NCBI GenBank assembly: GCA_937908115.1
Contig: CALEQZ010000019.1
Location: 1-64,000 of the forward strand
Origin: an uncultured Alcaligenaceae bacterium
Lineage (GTDB): Bacteria > Pseudomonadota > Gammaproteobacteria > Burkholderiales > Burkholderiaceae_B
Length of the DNA stretch: 64,000 bases
Direction: 5' to 3'
Part shown: positions 53,451-62,993 of the stretch, piece after piece
Layout of the letters: every line of letters starts with the position of its first letter
Numbering within the stretch: position 1 is the first letter of the stretch
Program-made: the position numbers and the translations under genes
The notes under the pieces: model-generated
What the model saw: only the letters and a program-made list of their open reading frames with translations
Database searches by the model: none
Told to the model about the DNA's origin: nothing

Positions 53451-53501
53451 CGGGCTGGCCATCCGGCCGCCATGATTCCTGGCCGGGTGCCGCAATGTAA
53501 G

Positions 53502-53544
53502 CGGGGCGTGTCGCGGGCAATCCGCGGCGCGCCCCGTTTTTTTT
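53502..53544 (+). terminator. Rho-independent terminator of the third Bug gene
   Basis: CGGGGCG and CGCCCCG arms enclose an inner CGCGG/CCGCG stem, followed by eight T. This is the best intrinsic terminator in the window. Confidence 0.9.
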
Positions 53545-53573
53545 GCCAGATATGGCTGGTCAGGCCATGAGGG

Positions 53574-54071
53574 TCAGTGCTTCATCGCTCCCTGGGCATG
53601 GCCATGCCCGTGCCCGTGGTCGCCGCCGTGGTAGGCGGCCGGCTTGACTTCGAATTGGACGGGGATGTCGCCGGCCCGCTCGAAGCGCAGCGTGGCCGAC
53701 ACCCGCTGGCCTTCGGTAAACGGCGCCTTCAGCTTCAGGAACATGATGTGATAGCCCCCGGGGGCGAGCTTGACCTCGCCGTTGGCGGGGATGTCCAGGC
53801 CGTCGATGCGGCGCATGCGCGCCACGCCGCCTTCATGGTCGACCGTGTGGATTTCCACGCGTTCGGCGGCGGCTGATTCCACGGCGACCAGGCGGTCGGG
53901 ACGGTCGCCGTCGTTTTCGATTTCCATATAGCCCGCGCCGTTGGGTTGGCCGGGCACGGTCGCGCGCACCCAGGCGTCGTCGATCTCGATGCGGCTGCCG
54001 CCGGCGGCCAGGACGGGGCCAGCGGACAGGGCGAGAACCAGGGCGGCGGCGTAGCGATGCAGTGTGGTCAT
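53574..54071 (-). CDS. PCu(A)C copper chaperone with His-rich tail
   Basis: A 165-residue periplasmic protein with a Sec signal ending VLAA. The cupredoxin-like core has DAWVRATVPGQPNGAGYMEI, VEIHTVDHEGGVARMRRID and PGGYHIMFLKLKAP, giving the His and Met ligands of PCu(A)C, which delivers Cu(I) to the oxidase CuA site. The C-terminus adds GGDHGHGHGHAQGAMKH, a further metal-binding tail. GGAGG precedes the ATG. Its start overlaps the argP stop (ATGA), an odd pairing. Confidence 0.92.
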   Translation of the reverse strand: MTTLHRYAAALVLALSAGPVLAAGGSRIEIDDAWVRATVPGQPNGAGYMEIENDGDRPDRLVAVESAAAERVEIHTVDHEGGVARMRRIDGLDIPANGEVKLAPGGYHIMFLKLKAPFTEGQRVSATLRFERAGDIPVQFEVKPAAYHGGDHGHGHGHAQGAMKH

Positions 54072-55003
54072 GAATCCTCCCGTGCTGCGGACGGCGCGAA
54101 ATCCGGGGACCGGCGCGTCAGCGGCGCGGCCGCTGCAAGGATCGCGTCGGTCAGCGCGTCCATCACCTTCGAGTGTACCCGCCAATGCTGCCAATACAGG
54201 GGTACGTGCTCCCAGGCGCGGGCGCGCAGCAGCACCAGGCGGCCGGCGCGCAGGTCCTCGTGCACGAGGGGCAGCGCGTTCATCGTCCAGCCCAGTCCAG
54301 CGATGTTGGCCTGTGCGGCCGCCCGCACGGAGGGCACCCACCAAACGGGCGGCTGCCAGGGCTGGCGGCCCATGATGCGGCGGGCAAAGCGCGCCTGCAG
54401 TTCGTCCTTGCGGTTGTAGACGATCACGGGCGCGCGGGCCAGCGCCTCGCGGGTGACGCCGCGCGGAAAGTGGCGCTGCCGGAACGCCGGGCTGCAGGTG
54501 GCGACGTAGCGCATGCTGCCCAACGGGTGGATGCGGCAGCCCTGCACGGGTTCGGAAAGCGCCGTCACCGCCCCCAGCACCTGCCCCTCGCGCAGCAACT
54601 CCGCAGTGTAGTCCTGGTCTTCGGGGCGCACGTCCAGCGTGGCGCCGGTCAGCTCGGCGAAGCGGCAGGCCGCCGGCACGAACCAGGTCTCCAGGCTGTC
54701 GTTGTTGACCGCCACCGGCACGCCGGCGGCAGGGATGGTTTCGCTAGCCAGCCCCAACCTTTGTAGCGCGTCGTGCTCGAGCAGCGCCGTCTGTTCGGCC
54801 AGCCGCACCAGCACGGCGCCGTCTTCGGTGGCCGCCGCCGGCACCGTGCGGCGCACCAGCAAGCGGCCGACCCGGTCTTCCAGCGCCTTGATCCGCTGCG
54901 ACACCGCCGAGGGCGTGATGTGCAGTGCGGCGGCCGCTCTTTCGAAGCTGCCCTCGCGCACCACGGCGGCAAGGGCTCGTAATTGGCCATGGTCCAGGTT
55001 CAT
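54068..55003 (-). CDS. argP: ArgP/IciA-type LysR regulator
   Basis: A 311-residue regulator. MNLDHGQLRALAAVVREGSFERAAAALHITPSAVSQRIKALE (helix-turn-helix at about residues 20-40) and the effector domain with VAVNNDSLETWFVPA match ArgP, which senses arginine and lysine and activates the exporter gene argO in E. coli. It is divergent from a LysE/ArgO-type exporter, the classical arrangement. The gene downstream on the same strand is PCu(A)C, overlapping by four bases. Confidence 0.93.
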   Translation of the reverse strand: MNLDHGQLRALAAVVREGSFERAAAALHITPSAVSQRIKALEDRVGRLLVRRTVPAAATEDGAVLVRLAEQTALLEHDALQRLGLASETIPAAGVPVAVNNDSLETWFVPAACRFAELTGATLDVRPEDQDYTAELLREGQVLGAVTALSEPVQGCRIHPLGSMRYVATCSPAFRQRHFPRGVTREALARAPVIVYNRKDELQARFARRIMGRQPWQPPVWWVPSVRAAAQANIAGLGWTMNALPLVHEDLRAGRLVLLRARAWEHVPLYWQHWRVHSKVMDALTDAILAAAAPLTRRSPDFAPSAAREDS

Positions 55004-55116
55004 TAGCAACGCTTAATTTACATAAGGAAAATTAGCTTCATTTTATATGCTGCGCAGGACAGAATGCCCTTGGCGTCGCAATGGGGCGGCGCCGTTCCGA
55101 GAGCCGTTCATCGTCC
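55004..55116. promoter_or_regulatory. argP-exporter divergent control region
   Basis: A gap of 113 bases, AT-rich over 55004-55050 (TTAATTTACATAAGGAAAATTAGCTTCATTTTATATG), which stands out from the GC-rich surroundings and is the probable ArgP site and promoter. Confidence 0.55.
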
Positions 55117-55761
55117 ATGATCGCAGCGCTTTACTCTTCTCCGTGGATGGTTGCCTGGGCCAGCGGTATGGCAACCGGCCTGGGGCTGTTTGCCGCGGTG
55201 GGCGCGCAAAGCGCCTTCATCCTACGCCAGGCGCTGTCGCGCATGCACATCCTGTCGGTGCTGGCCGTGTGCGCGCTGGCCGACGCCGTTTTCATCTTCG
55301 CCAGCGCGGCTGGCGTGCACGTATTGACCGCGCGCCTGCCGGCGCTGGCGCCGGTGGTGCAGTGGGGCGGGGTGGCGTTCCTGGCCTGGTACGGCACGCG
55401 CTCGGCAAGGCGCGCACTGCGAGGCGGTGCTGGCATGCAGGCGGCCGATGGCGTGATGCGCTCGCGCCGGGCAGCGGTGCTGGCCGCGCTGGGCTTTACC
55501 CTGCTCAACCCGCATTTTTGGCTGGACCTGGTTGTGGTGGGGTCGCTCGCGCACGGTTTCGAGCACACCCGCATGGCGTTTGCCGCCGGCGCGGTCAGCG
55601 CCAGCGTGCTCTGGCTGGCCGTGCTGGGATGGGGGGCGCGGCTGCTGGCACCGCTGTTTCGCAGCGCGCGGGCCTGGCGCGTCCTGGACGCGATGATCGC
55701 ATTGGCGATGTACGCCGTGGCCCTACGCCTGGCGTGGATGGCGGGCGGCGCGTGGGCGTGA
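55117..55761 (+). CDS. LysE/ArgO family basic amino acid exporter
   Basis: A 214-residue membrane protein with six helices. MATGLGLFAAVGAQSAFILRQALSR is the LysE-family N-terminal signature (with AVGAQSAFI matching ArgO and LysE), and GFTLLNPHFWLDLVVVGSLA is the second conserved stretch. It exports arginine and/or lysine when these accumulate. The ATG at 55117 places the first helix close to the N-terminus. Confidence 0.93.
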   Translation: MIAALYSSPWMVAWASGMATGLGLFAAVGAQSAFILRQALSRMHILSVLAVCALADAVFIFASAAGVHVLTARLPALAPVVQWGGVAFLAWYGTRSARRALRGGAGMQAADGVMRSRRAAVLAALGFTLLNPHFWLDLVVVGSLAHGFEHTRMAFAAGAVSASVLWLAVLGWGARLLAPLFRSARAWRVLDAMIALAMYAVALRLAWMAGGAWA

Positions 55762-55825
55762 GCCTGCGCGGGGCCTGTCGCGGGCGGCCAGATCGGGCGT
55801 CGGGCGAGGCGGTGGGGCGGGCCGG

Positions 55826-56500
55826 CTACATGCCGTAGGTCCGCAGCCCGGGAAGGTCCAGCACGCGCACCGCACCGTATTCCACCCGCACCAGCCCGGC
55901 ACGCTCCAGGGTGCGCAGCGCCTGGTTGGCGCGTTGGCGCGACACCCGCGCGAGCAGCCCGATCTCCTCCTGGGTGACGGCCAGGCGAGGTCCCATCCCG
56001 GGATAGAGCAAAGGATTGAAGAGCTCTGCCAGGCAGCGCGCGACCCTGGCGTCCGGATCGGCCAGGCGGTCGTATTCGGCCTTGCCGATGAACTGCGCCA
56101 CCCGCTCGTTGAGCTGGTGCAGCAGGTAGCGGTTGAACGCGATGCTGGTGTCGAGCAGCCACTCGAAGGTTGCTACCGGCAGGCGCGCCACCGTCGAGTC
56201 GCGCAGCGCCACCACGTCGTACTTGCGCGCCTCACGCTTGAGCAGCGAGCCTTCGCCGATCCAGCCGCCGGCCGGCACGCCGGTCAGCGACGCGGTCCTG
56301 CCGTCGGCGTTGCCCACCGATACCTTGACCAGGCCGTGGAGCACGCCTATCCAGGCCTGCGCCAGCTCGCCCTTGCGCTCGATCAGCGTGCCCGCTGGCG
56401 CCCGCGACACGGTCACGTCGCGCTCCACGCGCGCCTGCTGGTCGGGCGTCAGCACGCGCAACCAGGCTGCCGCATCCTGCAGGGAACGTGGGGCACACAT
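55826..56500 (-). CDS. Crp/Fnr family transcriptional regulator
   Basis: A 224-residue regulator with an N-terminal cyclic-nucleotide-binding-like barrel (APAGTLIERKGELAQAWIGVLHG, GGWIGEGSLLKREARKYDVVAL) and a C-terminal winged helix (VTQEEIGLLARVSRQRANQALRTLERAGLV). It lacks the N-terminal Cys cluster of Fnr. It is divergent from the acyl-CoA synthetase/ABC operon and is a fair candidate for its control. Confidence 0.92.
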   Translation of the reverse strand: MCAPRSLQDAAAWLRVLTPDQQARVERDVTVSRAPAGTLIERKGELAQAWIGVLHGLVKVSVGNADGRTASLTGVPAGGWIGEGSLLKREARKYDVVALRDSTVARLPVATFEWLLDTSIAFNRYLLHQLNERVAQFIGKAEYDRLADPDARVARCLAELFNPLLYPGMGPRLAVTQEEIGLLARVSRQRANQALRTLERAGLVRVEYGAVRVLDLPGLRTYGM

Positions 56501-56654
56501 CGGGAAATACCCTAGAAAAGCGGGGAATGTCGCCGCAGCGACAGTTGACTGAGCCTCATTCTTATACCTTAACTACGCTGTGACCCAAAAGCCAAAGACG
56601 GATAACGAGACCGGGGCGGCTGTTCGCGGGCGCACCCGACCGGAGGAGACGACG

Positions 56655-58622
56655 ATGGCGCCATCACGGTCCGCCGCGCCCGCGGCGGCGCAGACGTTTC
56701 CCGCATTGTTGCTGGAGCACGCCCGACTGCGTCCGGACAAGCCGGCCATACGCGAGAAGGACCTGGGCATCTGGCAGACGCTGACCTGGCGCCAGGTGGC
56801 CGAGGCGGTGCGCGCGACCACTCACGGCCTGGCCGCGCTGGGGGTGCGGCGCGGCGAACACGTGGCCGTGGTGGGCGAAAACCGCCCGCGCCTGTACATG
56901 GCCATGATGGCCGCCCAATGCCTGGGCGCGATTCCCGTGCCGCTCTACCAGGATGCGATCGCGCAGGAAATGGCCTTTGTCTTGCGCGACGCCGAAATCG
57001 GCGTGGTGGTGGCCGAGGACCAGGAACAGGTCGACAAGATGCTGGAAGTCCGCGGCGAGTGTCCCGCGCTGCGGCACGTGATCTATGACGATCCAAGGGG
57101 GCTGCGCCATTACCGCGACCAGGCGCTGCTGTCCTGGGACGAGCTCGAGGCGCTTGGCACGCGCCACGCCCAGGCCGAACCGGGATTCTTCCAGGACTGC
57201 GTCGACGCCGTCTCGCCGCAGGACACCGCGGCCATGTTCTACACCTCCGGCACCACCGGCACGCCCAAGGGCGTGGTGCTGACCCACGCCGCGCTGATCG
57301 ACCGCGCCCGCGTCATCGAGCGCATGGAATGCCTGACCGACCGCGAGGACGTACTGGCCTATCTGCCGCCGGCATGGATCGGGCAGAACATGTTCTCCTA
57401 CACGCAGCTGCTGGTCACCGGCTTTACGGTCAACCATCCGGAATCGCCGGCCACGGTGGAAATCGACATGCGCGACATCGGGCCGACGTACTACTTCGCC
57501 CCGCCGCGCGTGCTGGAAGGGCTGCTGACCCGGGTGACGATACGCATGGAGGATGCCGGTTGGATCAAGCGGCGGCTGTTCGATTCGTGCATGGCGTTGG
57601 CCCGGCGCGTGGGCGTGCGCCTGATGGACGGCGAGCCGGTCGGCCTGCTCGACCGTGCGCTGTACGCCTTGGGCGATGTGCTCATCTACGGGCCGCTGCG
57701 CAACGCGCTGGGCATGAGCCGGGTGCGCGTGGCCTACACCGCGGGCGAGGCGATTGGCCCCGACCTGTTCGCCTTCTACCGGTCCATTGGCATCAACCTG
57801 AAGCAGTTGTACGGTTCGACCGAGACCTCGGTGTTCGTCTGCGTGCAACCCGACGGCAAGGTGCGGGCCGACACGGTAGGACCGCCGGTCGAAGGCGTGC
57901 AGATACGCGTGGCCGACAGCGGCGAGATCCAACTAAAGAGCCCCGGCCTGTTCAAGGAGTACTACCGCAATCCCGAGGCCACGCAGGCTGCGCTGACCGA
58001 AGACGGGTGGTTTCGCACGGGTGACGCGGGCTACCTGGACGAGGAAGGGCACCTGCGCATCATCGACCGGGCCAAGGACGTCGGCCGGCTGGCCGACGGC
58101 AGCTTGTTCGCGCCCAAGTACATCGAGAACAAGCTGAAGTTTTTCCCCTACATCAAGGAGGCCGTGGCCTTCGGCGCCGGCCGTTCGGAGGTGTGCGTGT
58201 TCGTCAACATCGACCTGGAGGCCGTGGGCGATTGGGCCGAGCGGCGCGGGCTGCCCTATGCGGGCTATACCGACCTGGCTTCCAAGCCCGAAGTCTACGC
58301 GCTGATCGGGCAGTGCATCGAGCAGGTCAATGCGGACCTGGCGCGCGACCCCAAGCTGTGCGGCTCGCAGATGCGGCGTTACCTGGTGCTGCACAAGGAG
58401 CTCGATCCGGACGATGACGAGCTGACGCGTACGCGCAAGGTCCGCCGCGCCTTCATCGCTGCCAAGTACGACACGCTGGTGCAGGCCATGTACGAAGGGC
58501 GCGACAGCCAGTACGTCGAAACCGAGGTCAAGTACGAGGACGGCCGCCGCGGCGTCATCCGCGCGACGGTGGCCATCGCCGATGCGCGCGTGTTTGCGCC
58601 GGCCTTGCGGGAGGCTGCGTGA
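56655..58622 (+). CDS. Long-chain-type acyl-CoA synthetase leading an ABC operon
   Basis: A 655-residue AMP-forming ligase of the long-chain acyl-CoA synthetase type. Motif A3 is FYTSGTTGTPKGVVLTH, A5 is LKQLYGSTETS, and WFRTGDAGYLDEEGHLRIIDRAKDVGRLADG is A7-A8. GGAGGAG precedes the ATG at 56655; an upstream GTG at 56580 is less likely. The stop overlaps the next start (TGATG). Ligases of this type at the head of LIV-type ABC operons probably activate the imported acid. Confidence 0.92.
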   Translation: MAPSRSAAPAAAQTFPALLLEHARLRPDKPAIREKDLGIWQTLTWRQVAEAVRATTHGLAALGVRRGEHVAVVGENRPRLYMAMMAAQCLGAIPVPLYQDAIAQEMAFVLRDAEIGVVVAEDQEQVDKMLEVRGECPALRHVIYDDPRGLRHYRDQALLSWDELEALGTRHAQAEPGFFQDCVDAVSPQDTAAMFYTSGTTGTPKGVVLTHAALIDRARVIERMECLTDREDVLAYLPPAWIGQNMFSYTQLLVTGFTVNHPESPATVEIDMRDIGPTYYFAPPRVLEGLLTRVTIRMEDAGWIKRRLFDSCMALARRVGVRLMDGEPVGLLDRALYALGDVLIYGPLRNALGMSRVRVAYTAGEAIGPDLFAFYRSIGINLKQLYGSTETSVFVCVQPDGKVRADTVGPPVEGVQIRVADSGEIQLKSPGLFKEYYRNPEATQAALTEDGWFRTGDAGYLDEEGHLRIIDRAKDVGRLADGSLFAPKYIENKLKFFPYIKEAVAFGAGRSEVCVFVNIDLEAVGDWAERRGLPYAGYTDLASKPEVYALIGQCIEQVNADLARDPKLCGSQMRRYLVLHKELDPDDDELTRTRKVRRAFIAAKYDTLVQAMYEGRDSQYVETEVKYEDGRRGVIRATVAIADARVFAPALREAA

Positions 58623-59482
58623 TGGCGCAGGGCGAACGCACGGATCGCGTCGGTGGCGTGCTGCTGGACATGCAGAACATTTCGCTTTCCTTCGGCGGGG
58701 TCAAGGCGCTGACGGACATTTCCTTCGATGTGCGCGAACACGAGATCCGCGCCATCATCGGCCCGAACGGCGCGGGCAAGAGCTCGATGCTCAACGTGCT
58801 CAACGGCGTCTACACGCCGCAGCAAGGCAGCATCGTCTTCGACGGGCAGCGCTACACCCGCATGAACCCCCGGCGCGCCGCCGAAATGGGGATCGCCCGC
58901 ACGTTCCAGAACCTGGCGCTGTTCAAGGGCATGAGCGTGCTCGACAACATCATGACCGGCCGCAACCTGCGCATGAAGCAGGGGTTGCTTGCCCAGGCCC
59001 TGCGGCTGGGGCCGGCCGAACGCGAGGAAATCGCGCACCGCGAGGTGGTCGAAAACATCATCGATTTCCTGGAGCTGCAAGCCTGGCGCAAGACGCCGGT
59101 CGGGCGGCTGCCCTACGGGCTGCAAAAGCGCGTGGACCTGGGCCGCGCGCTGGCCATGGAGCCGCGGCTGCTGCTGCTCGATGAACCCATGGCCGGCATG
59201 AACATGGAAGAAAAGCAGGACATGAGCCGCTACATCCTGGATGTCAACGACGAATTCGGCACGACCATCGTCCTTATCGAGCACGACATGGGGGTGGTCA
59301 TGGACATCTCCGACCGCGTAGTGGTGCTCGACTACGGCAGGAAGATCGGCGACGGCACGCCCGACGAGGTTCGGTCCAATCCCGAGGTGATACGGGCGTA
59401 CCTCGGCGTGGGCGGCGAAATGGTCGACGCAGCGTTGGCCGCCGCGGGCAGCGTGCCGGGCGCGGCTGCGGCCGGGCGTTGA
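58622..59482 (+). CDS. ABC transporter ATPase, LivG type
   Basis: A 286-residue ATPase of the branched-chain amino acid (HAAT) family. Walker A is GPNGAGKSS (about residues 47-55), Walker B is LLLLDEPMAGMN, and the switch His is in IEHDMG. The signature region reads LPYGLQKRVDLGRAL instead of LSGGQ, as is common in LivG proteins. It is coupled to the synthetase gene and followed by livH after 12 bases. Confidence 0.93.
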   Translation: MAQGERTDRVGGVLLDMQNISLSFGGVKALTDISFDVREHEIRAIIGPNGAGKSSMLNVLNGVYTPQQGSIVFDGQRYTRMNPRRAAEMGIARTFQNLALFKGMSVLDNIMTGRNLRMKQGLLAQALRLGPAEREEIAHREVVENIIDFLELQAWRKTPVGRLPYGLQKRVDLGRALAMEPRLLLLDEPMAGMNMEEKQDMSRYILDVNDEFGTTIVLIEHDMGVVMDISDRVVVLDYGRKIGDGTPDEVRSNPEVIRAYLGVGGEMVDAALAAAGSVPGAAAAGR

Positions 59483-59494
59483 CGGGAGGCGAAG

Positions 59495-60424
59495 ATGGGA
59501 TTTTTCCTCGAGACGCTGTTCGGCGGCCTGATGAGCGGCACGCTCTATGCGCTGATCGGCCTGGGCTTCGTGCTGATCTTCAAGGCGTCGGGTGTGTTCA
59601 ACTTCGCGCAGGGCGCCATGGTGCTGGTCGCTGCGCTGTCCATGGCGCGCTTTTCCGAGTGGCTGCCCGGCTGGCTGGGGTTCGAGAGCAAGCTGCTCGC
59701 GAACGTGCTGGCCTTCGCGGTCACGGCTGGGCTGATGTGGCTGCTCGCCCTGGCGGTCGAGCGCTTCGTGCTGCGGCACTTGGTCAACCAGGAAGCCACC
59801 ACGCTGCTGATGGCGACCCTGGGCATCAGCTACTTCTTGGACGGACTGGGCCAGATCGCTTTCGGCAGCTCGGTGTATTCGATCGACGTGGGCATGCCCA
59901 AGGATCCGGTCTTCATCCTGGAGTCGGTCTTCGAAGGCGGCCTGCTCATCAACCTGGAAGATCTCACGGCGGCGGCGGTCGCAGCCGCCCTGGTCGCCGG
60001 CTTGGCCGCGTTCTTCCAATTCACTTCCACGGGCCGTGCGCTGCGCGCCGTGGCCGACGACCACCAGGCCGCCCAGTCGATTGGCATTGCGCTCAACCGC
60101 ATCTGGGTCATCGTGTGGCTGGTGGCCGGCTTGGTCGCGCTGGTGGCCGGCATCGTCTGGGGGTCGAAGTTCGGCGTGCAGTTCACCCTGTCCACGGCGG
60201 CGTTGCGCGCCTTGCCCGTGGTCATCCTGGGCGGGTTGACCTCGGTGCCCGGCGCCATCGTCGGCGGGCTGATCATCGGCGTGGGCGAAAAGCTATCGGA
60301 GGTCTACCTGGGGCCGCTGGTGGGCGGCGGCATAGAAATCTGGTTCGCCTACGTATTGGCACTGATGTTCCTGCTGTTCCGGCCGCAGGGCCTGTTCGGC
60401 GAACGCATCATCGACCGGGTCTGA
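59495..60424 (+). CDS. ABC transporter permease, LivH type
   Basis: A 309-residue membrane permease with about eight helices. GGLMSGTLYALIGLGFVLIFKASGVFNFAQGAMVLV is the standard LivH start, and GRALRAVADDHQAAQSIGIALNRIWVIVW is the ATPase-contact loop. GGGAGG precedes the ATG. Confidence 0.95.
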   Translation: MGFFLETLFGGLMSGTLYALIGLGFVLIFKASGVFNFAQGAMVLVAALSMARFSEWLPGWLGFESKLLANVLAFAVTAGLMWLLALAVERFVLRHLVNQEATTLLMATLGISYFLDGLGQIAFGSSVYSIDVGMPKDPVFILESVFEGGLLINLEDLTAAAVAAALVAGLAAFFQFTSTGRALRAVADDHQAAQSIGIALNRIWVIVWLVAGLVALVAGIVWGSKFGVQFTLSTAALRALPVVILGGLTSVPGAIVGGLIIGVGEKLSEVYLGPLVGGGIEIWFAYVLALMFLLFRPQGLFGERIIDRV

Positions 60425-60447
60425 ACGCCGGGCGGAGGCAGCTATCC

Positions 60448-61512
60448 ATGTTCTATCGCGAAAACGGCCAATTCAAGACGTCCTATCGCGACGACCAGCA
60501 GATATTTCCCATCCGCCAGGATCGCATCTTCATGGCGCTGCTGCTGGCGGCGGCCTTCATCGCCGTGCCACTGCTGGCGTCGGACTACCTGCTGCGCGCG
60601 CTGCTGATTCCTTTCCTCATCCTGTCGCTGGCCGCGGTGGGGCTGAACATTCTGGTCGGTTATTGCGGGCAGATCTCGCTGGGCACGGGTGCGTTCATGG
60701 CGGTGGGCGCCTATGCGGCCTGGAACTTCGGCGTGCGCATCCCAGAGCTGCCGTTGCTGGTGCAGTTCCTGCTGGGCGGCGCATGCGCAACCGTCGTCGG
60801 CGTGATCTTCGGCATCCCCAGCCTGCGCATACGCGGCCTATACCTTGCGGTGGCGACGCTGGCCGCGCAGTTCTTCGTCGATTGGGCCTTTCTGCGCATC
60901 CCATTCTTCACCAACTATTCGCCGTCGGGCAGTGTCGCCGTGCCGCCGCTGTCGATGTTCGGCATCTCGCTGCAGGGCGCGACCGCGCGTTACCTGCTGG
61001 TGCTGTCCATCGTCGTGGTCTTCACGCTGGTCGCCAAGAACCTGGTGCGCGGCGCCATCGGGCGCCAGTGGATGGCCATCCGAGACATGGACGTGGCCGC
61101 CGCCGTGATCGGCATCCGGCCCATGTACGCCAAGCTCACTGCCTTTGCCGTCAGCTCGTTCATCGTCGGCGTGGCCGGCGCGCTGTGGGGATTCCTGCAC
61201 TTGGGCTCGTGGGAACCCTTGGCCTTCGACCTGGGGCGCTCCTTCCAATTGCTGTTCATGGTCATCATCGGCGGGCTGGGCTCGCTGCTGGGCAGCTTTT
61301 TCGGCGCGGCCTTCATCGTCCTGGTGCCGGTCTTCTTGACCAATGTGCCGCATTGGTTCGGGTTACCGCTGTCGGTGGACACGGCCGCGCACATCGAGCA
61401 CATGGTGTTCGGCGCGCTGATCGTGTTCTTTCTGATCGCCGAGCCACATGGCCTGGCACGGCTCTGGAGCATTGGTAAGGAAAAGCTGCGCATCTGGCCG
61501 TTCCCGCATTGA
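60448..61512 (+). CDS. ABC transporter permease, LivM type
   Basis: A 354-residue permease with about ten helices. GLNILVGYCGQISLGTGAFMAVGAYAAW and GIPSLRIRGLYLAVATLAAQ are family hallmarks; GRQWMAIRDMDVAAAVIGI is the coupling loop. The N-terminal soluble stretch of about 25 residues (SYRDDQQIFPIRQDR) is somewhat long. No ATPase domain is fused. Confidence 0.95.
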   Translation: MFYRENGQFKTSYRDDQQIFPIRQDRIFMALLLAAAFIAVPLLASDYLLRALLIPFLILSLAAVGLNILVGYCGQISLGTGAFMAVGAYAAWNFGVRIPELPLLVQFLLGGACATVVGVIFGIPSLRIRGLYLAVATLAAQFFVDWAFLRIPFFTNYSPSGSVAVPPLSMFGISLQGATARYLLVLSIVVVFTLVAKNLVRGAIGRQWMAIRDMDVAAAVIGIRPMYAKLTAFAVSSFIVGVAGALWGFLHLGSWEPLAFDLGRSFQLLFMVIIGGLGSLLGSFFGAAFIVLVPVFLTNVPHWFGLPLSVDTAAHIEHMVFGALIVFFLIAEPHGLARLWSIGKEKLRIWPFPH

Positions 61513-61628
61513 CATCGAGGCGAGGCCGCCGTGGCACGACTGCGCCGGCTTCGCCAAACCGAACGCCCGGCGACAAGACCGGGTCAACCACGGCGTCCGC
61601 GAGGATGCCACCCAGGAGGCAAATGGAG

Positions 61629-62945
61629 ATGAAGCGCATCAATCCCAAGCGAATCGCGGCCGCCGTCGTCGCGACCGGCGCCCTTGGCGCCGTCCTGCCC
61701 GCCGTGGCGGCTGAGCAGTTCATCCCGCTGCTGGCATACCGAACTGGTTCCTTCGCGCCGCTGGGCATTCCCTGGGCCGACGGCAAGATGGATTACCTGA
61801 AGCTGGTCAACGCCCGCGACGGCGGGGTCAACGGCGTGACCATTACCTACGAGGAGTGCGAGACGGCCTACGCCACCGACCGCGGCGTGGAGTGCTACGA
61901 GCGTCTCAAGACCCGCGGCGGCGGGGCATCGGGCTTCGACACCCAGTCCACCGGCATCACCTTTGCGGTCAGCGACAAGGCGCCCATCGACAAGGTGCCG
62001 GTGGTGACGGTGGGCTATGGCCTGTCGCAATCGGTCGACGGGTCGGTGTTCGAGTGGAACTTTCCGCTGCTCGGCACCTATTGGACGGCTGCGGACGTCA
62101 TGGTCCAGGACATCGCCAAGAAGGAGGGCGGCAACCTCAAAGGCAAGAAGATCGCGCTCGTCTACCACGATTCCCCGTACGGCAAGGAGCCGATCCCGCT
62201 GTTGCAAAGCCGGGCCAAGCGCGACGGCTTCGAGCTGCTGCTCTATCCGGTGACCGCGCCGGGCGTGGAGCAAAAATCGACCTGGCTGCAGATCCGCCAA
62301 TCGCGTCCGGCCTACGTGCTGCTGTGGAGCGCCGGCATCATGACGCCCACGGCCATCCGCGAAGCACAGGCCAGCGGCTATCCGCGTGACAAGATATACG
62401 GCATCTGGTGGGCGGGATCCGAAGGCGACGTGCGTGACCTGGGCGCCGTGGCCAAGGGCTACAACGTCATCACCATCCACAACAGCGCCGGCACCGGCAA
62501 GGTCTACGAGGACCTCAAGCGCTACGTCTACGACAAGGGCGAAGGCACCGACAAGACCGGACAGTCGCTGGACACCATCGCCCATACGCGCGGGATGATG
62601 ATTTCCATGCTGCAGGTCGAGGCCATACGCACTGCCCAGGAGAGGTTCGGCAAAGGCAAGACCATGACGCCCGAGCAGGTGCGCTGGGGACTGGAAAATC
62701 TCAACCTGACCCAGGAGCGCCTGGAAGAACTGGGCTTCGGCGAGATCATGCGGCCGGTGCGCACCAGCTGCGACAACCACATGGGCGATGACTGGGCACG
62801 TATCGCGCAATGGGACGGCGCGAAATTCCAGGTGGTGTCCGACTGGTACCAGGCCGACAAGTCGGTCGTCGACCCGCTGGTCAAGGACATGGCGGCGCGC
62901 TACGCCAAGGAAAAGAACATCACCCCGCGTGATTGCGGCAAGTGA
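61629..62945 (+). CDS. ABC transporter substrate-binding protein (LIV/HAAT family)
   Basis: A 438-residue periplasmic receptor with a Sec signal (KRIAAAVVATGALGAVLPAVAA). IALVYHDSPYGKEPIPLLQSRAKRDGFELL and GIWWAGSEGDV fit the type I periplasmic binding fold of receptors for amides, aromatic and fatty acids rather than leucine alone. AGGAGG at 61614-61619 is three bases from the ATG at 61623 but nine from the ATG at 61629, so the latter is chosen. A strong stem-loop follows the stop. Confidence 0.92.
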   Translation: MKRINPKRIAAAVVATGALGAVLPAVAAEQFIPLLAYRTGSFAPLGIPWADGKMDYLKLVNARDGGVNGVTITYEECETAYATDRGVECYERLKTRGGGASGFDTQSTGITFAVSDKAPIDKVPVVTVGYGLSQSVDGSVFEWNFPLLGTYWTAADVMVQDIAKKEGGNLKGKKIALVYHDSPYGKEPIPLLQSRAKRDGFELLLYPVTAPGVEQKSTWLQIRQSRPAYVLLWSAGIMTPTAIREAQASGYPRDKIYGIWWAGSEGDVRDLGAVAKGYNVITIHNSAGTGKVYEDLKRYVYDKGEGTDKTGQSLDTIAHTRGMMISMLQVEAIRTAQERFGKGKTMTPEQVRWGLENLNLTQERLEELGFGEIMRPVRTSCDNHMGDDWARIAQWDGAKFQVVSDWYQADKSVVDPLVKDMAARYAKEKNITPRDCGK

Positions 62946-62952
62946 TTGCGGC

Positions 62953-62980
62953 GGCTGCCCGCCTGCGCGGGCGGGCAGCC
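62953..62980 (+). other. Stem-loop between receptor gene and livF
   Basis: GGCTGCCCGCC, TGCGCG, GGCGGGCAGCC: perfect 11-bp arms, no T tract. It could protect the receptor mRNA or partly stop transcription, giving more receptor than membrane parts. Confidence 0.6.
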
Positions 62981-62993
62981 AGCGAGGAACATC

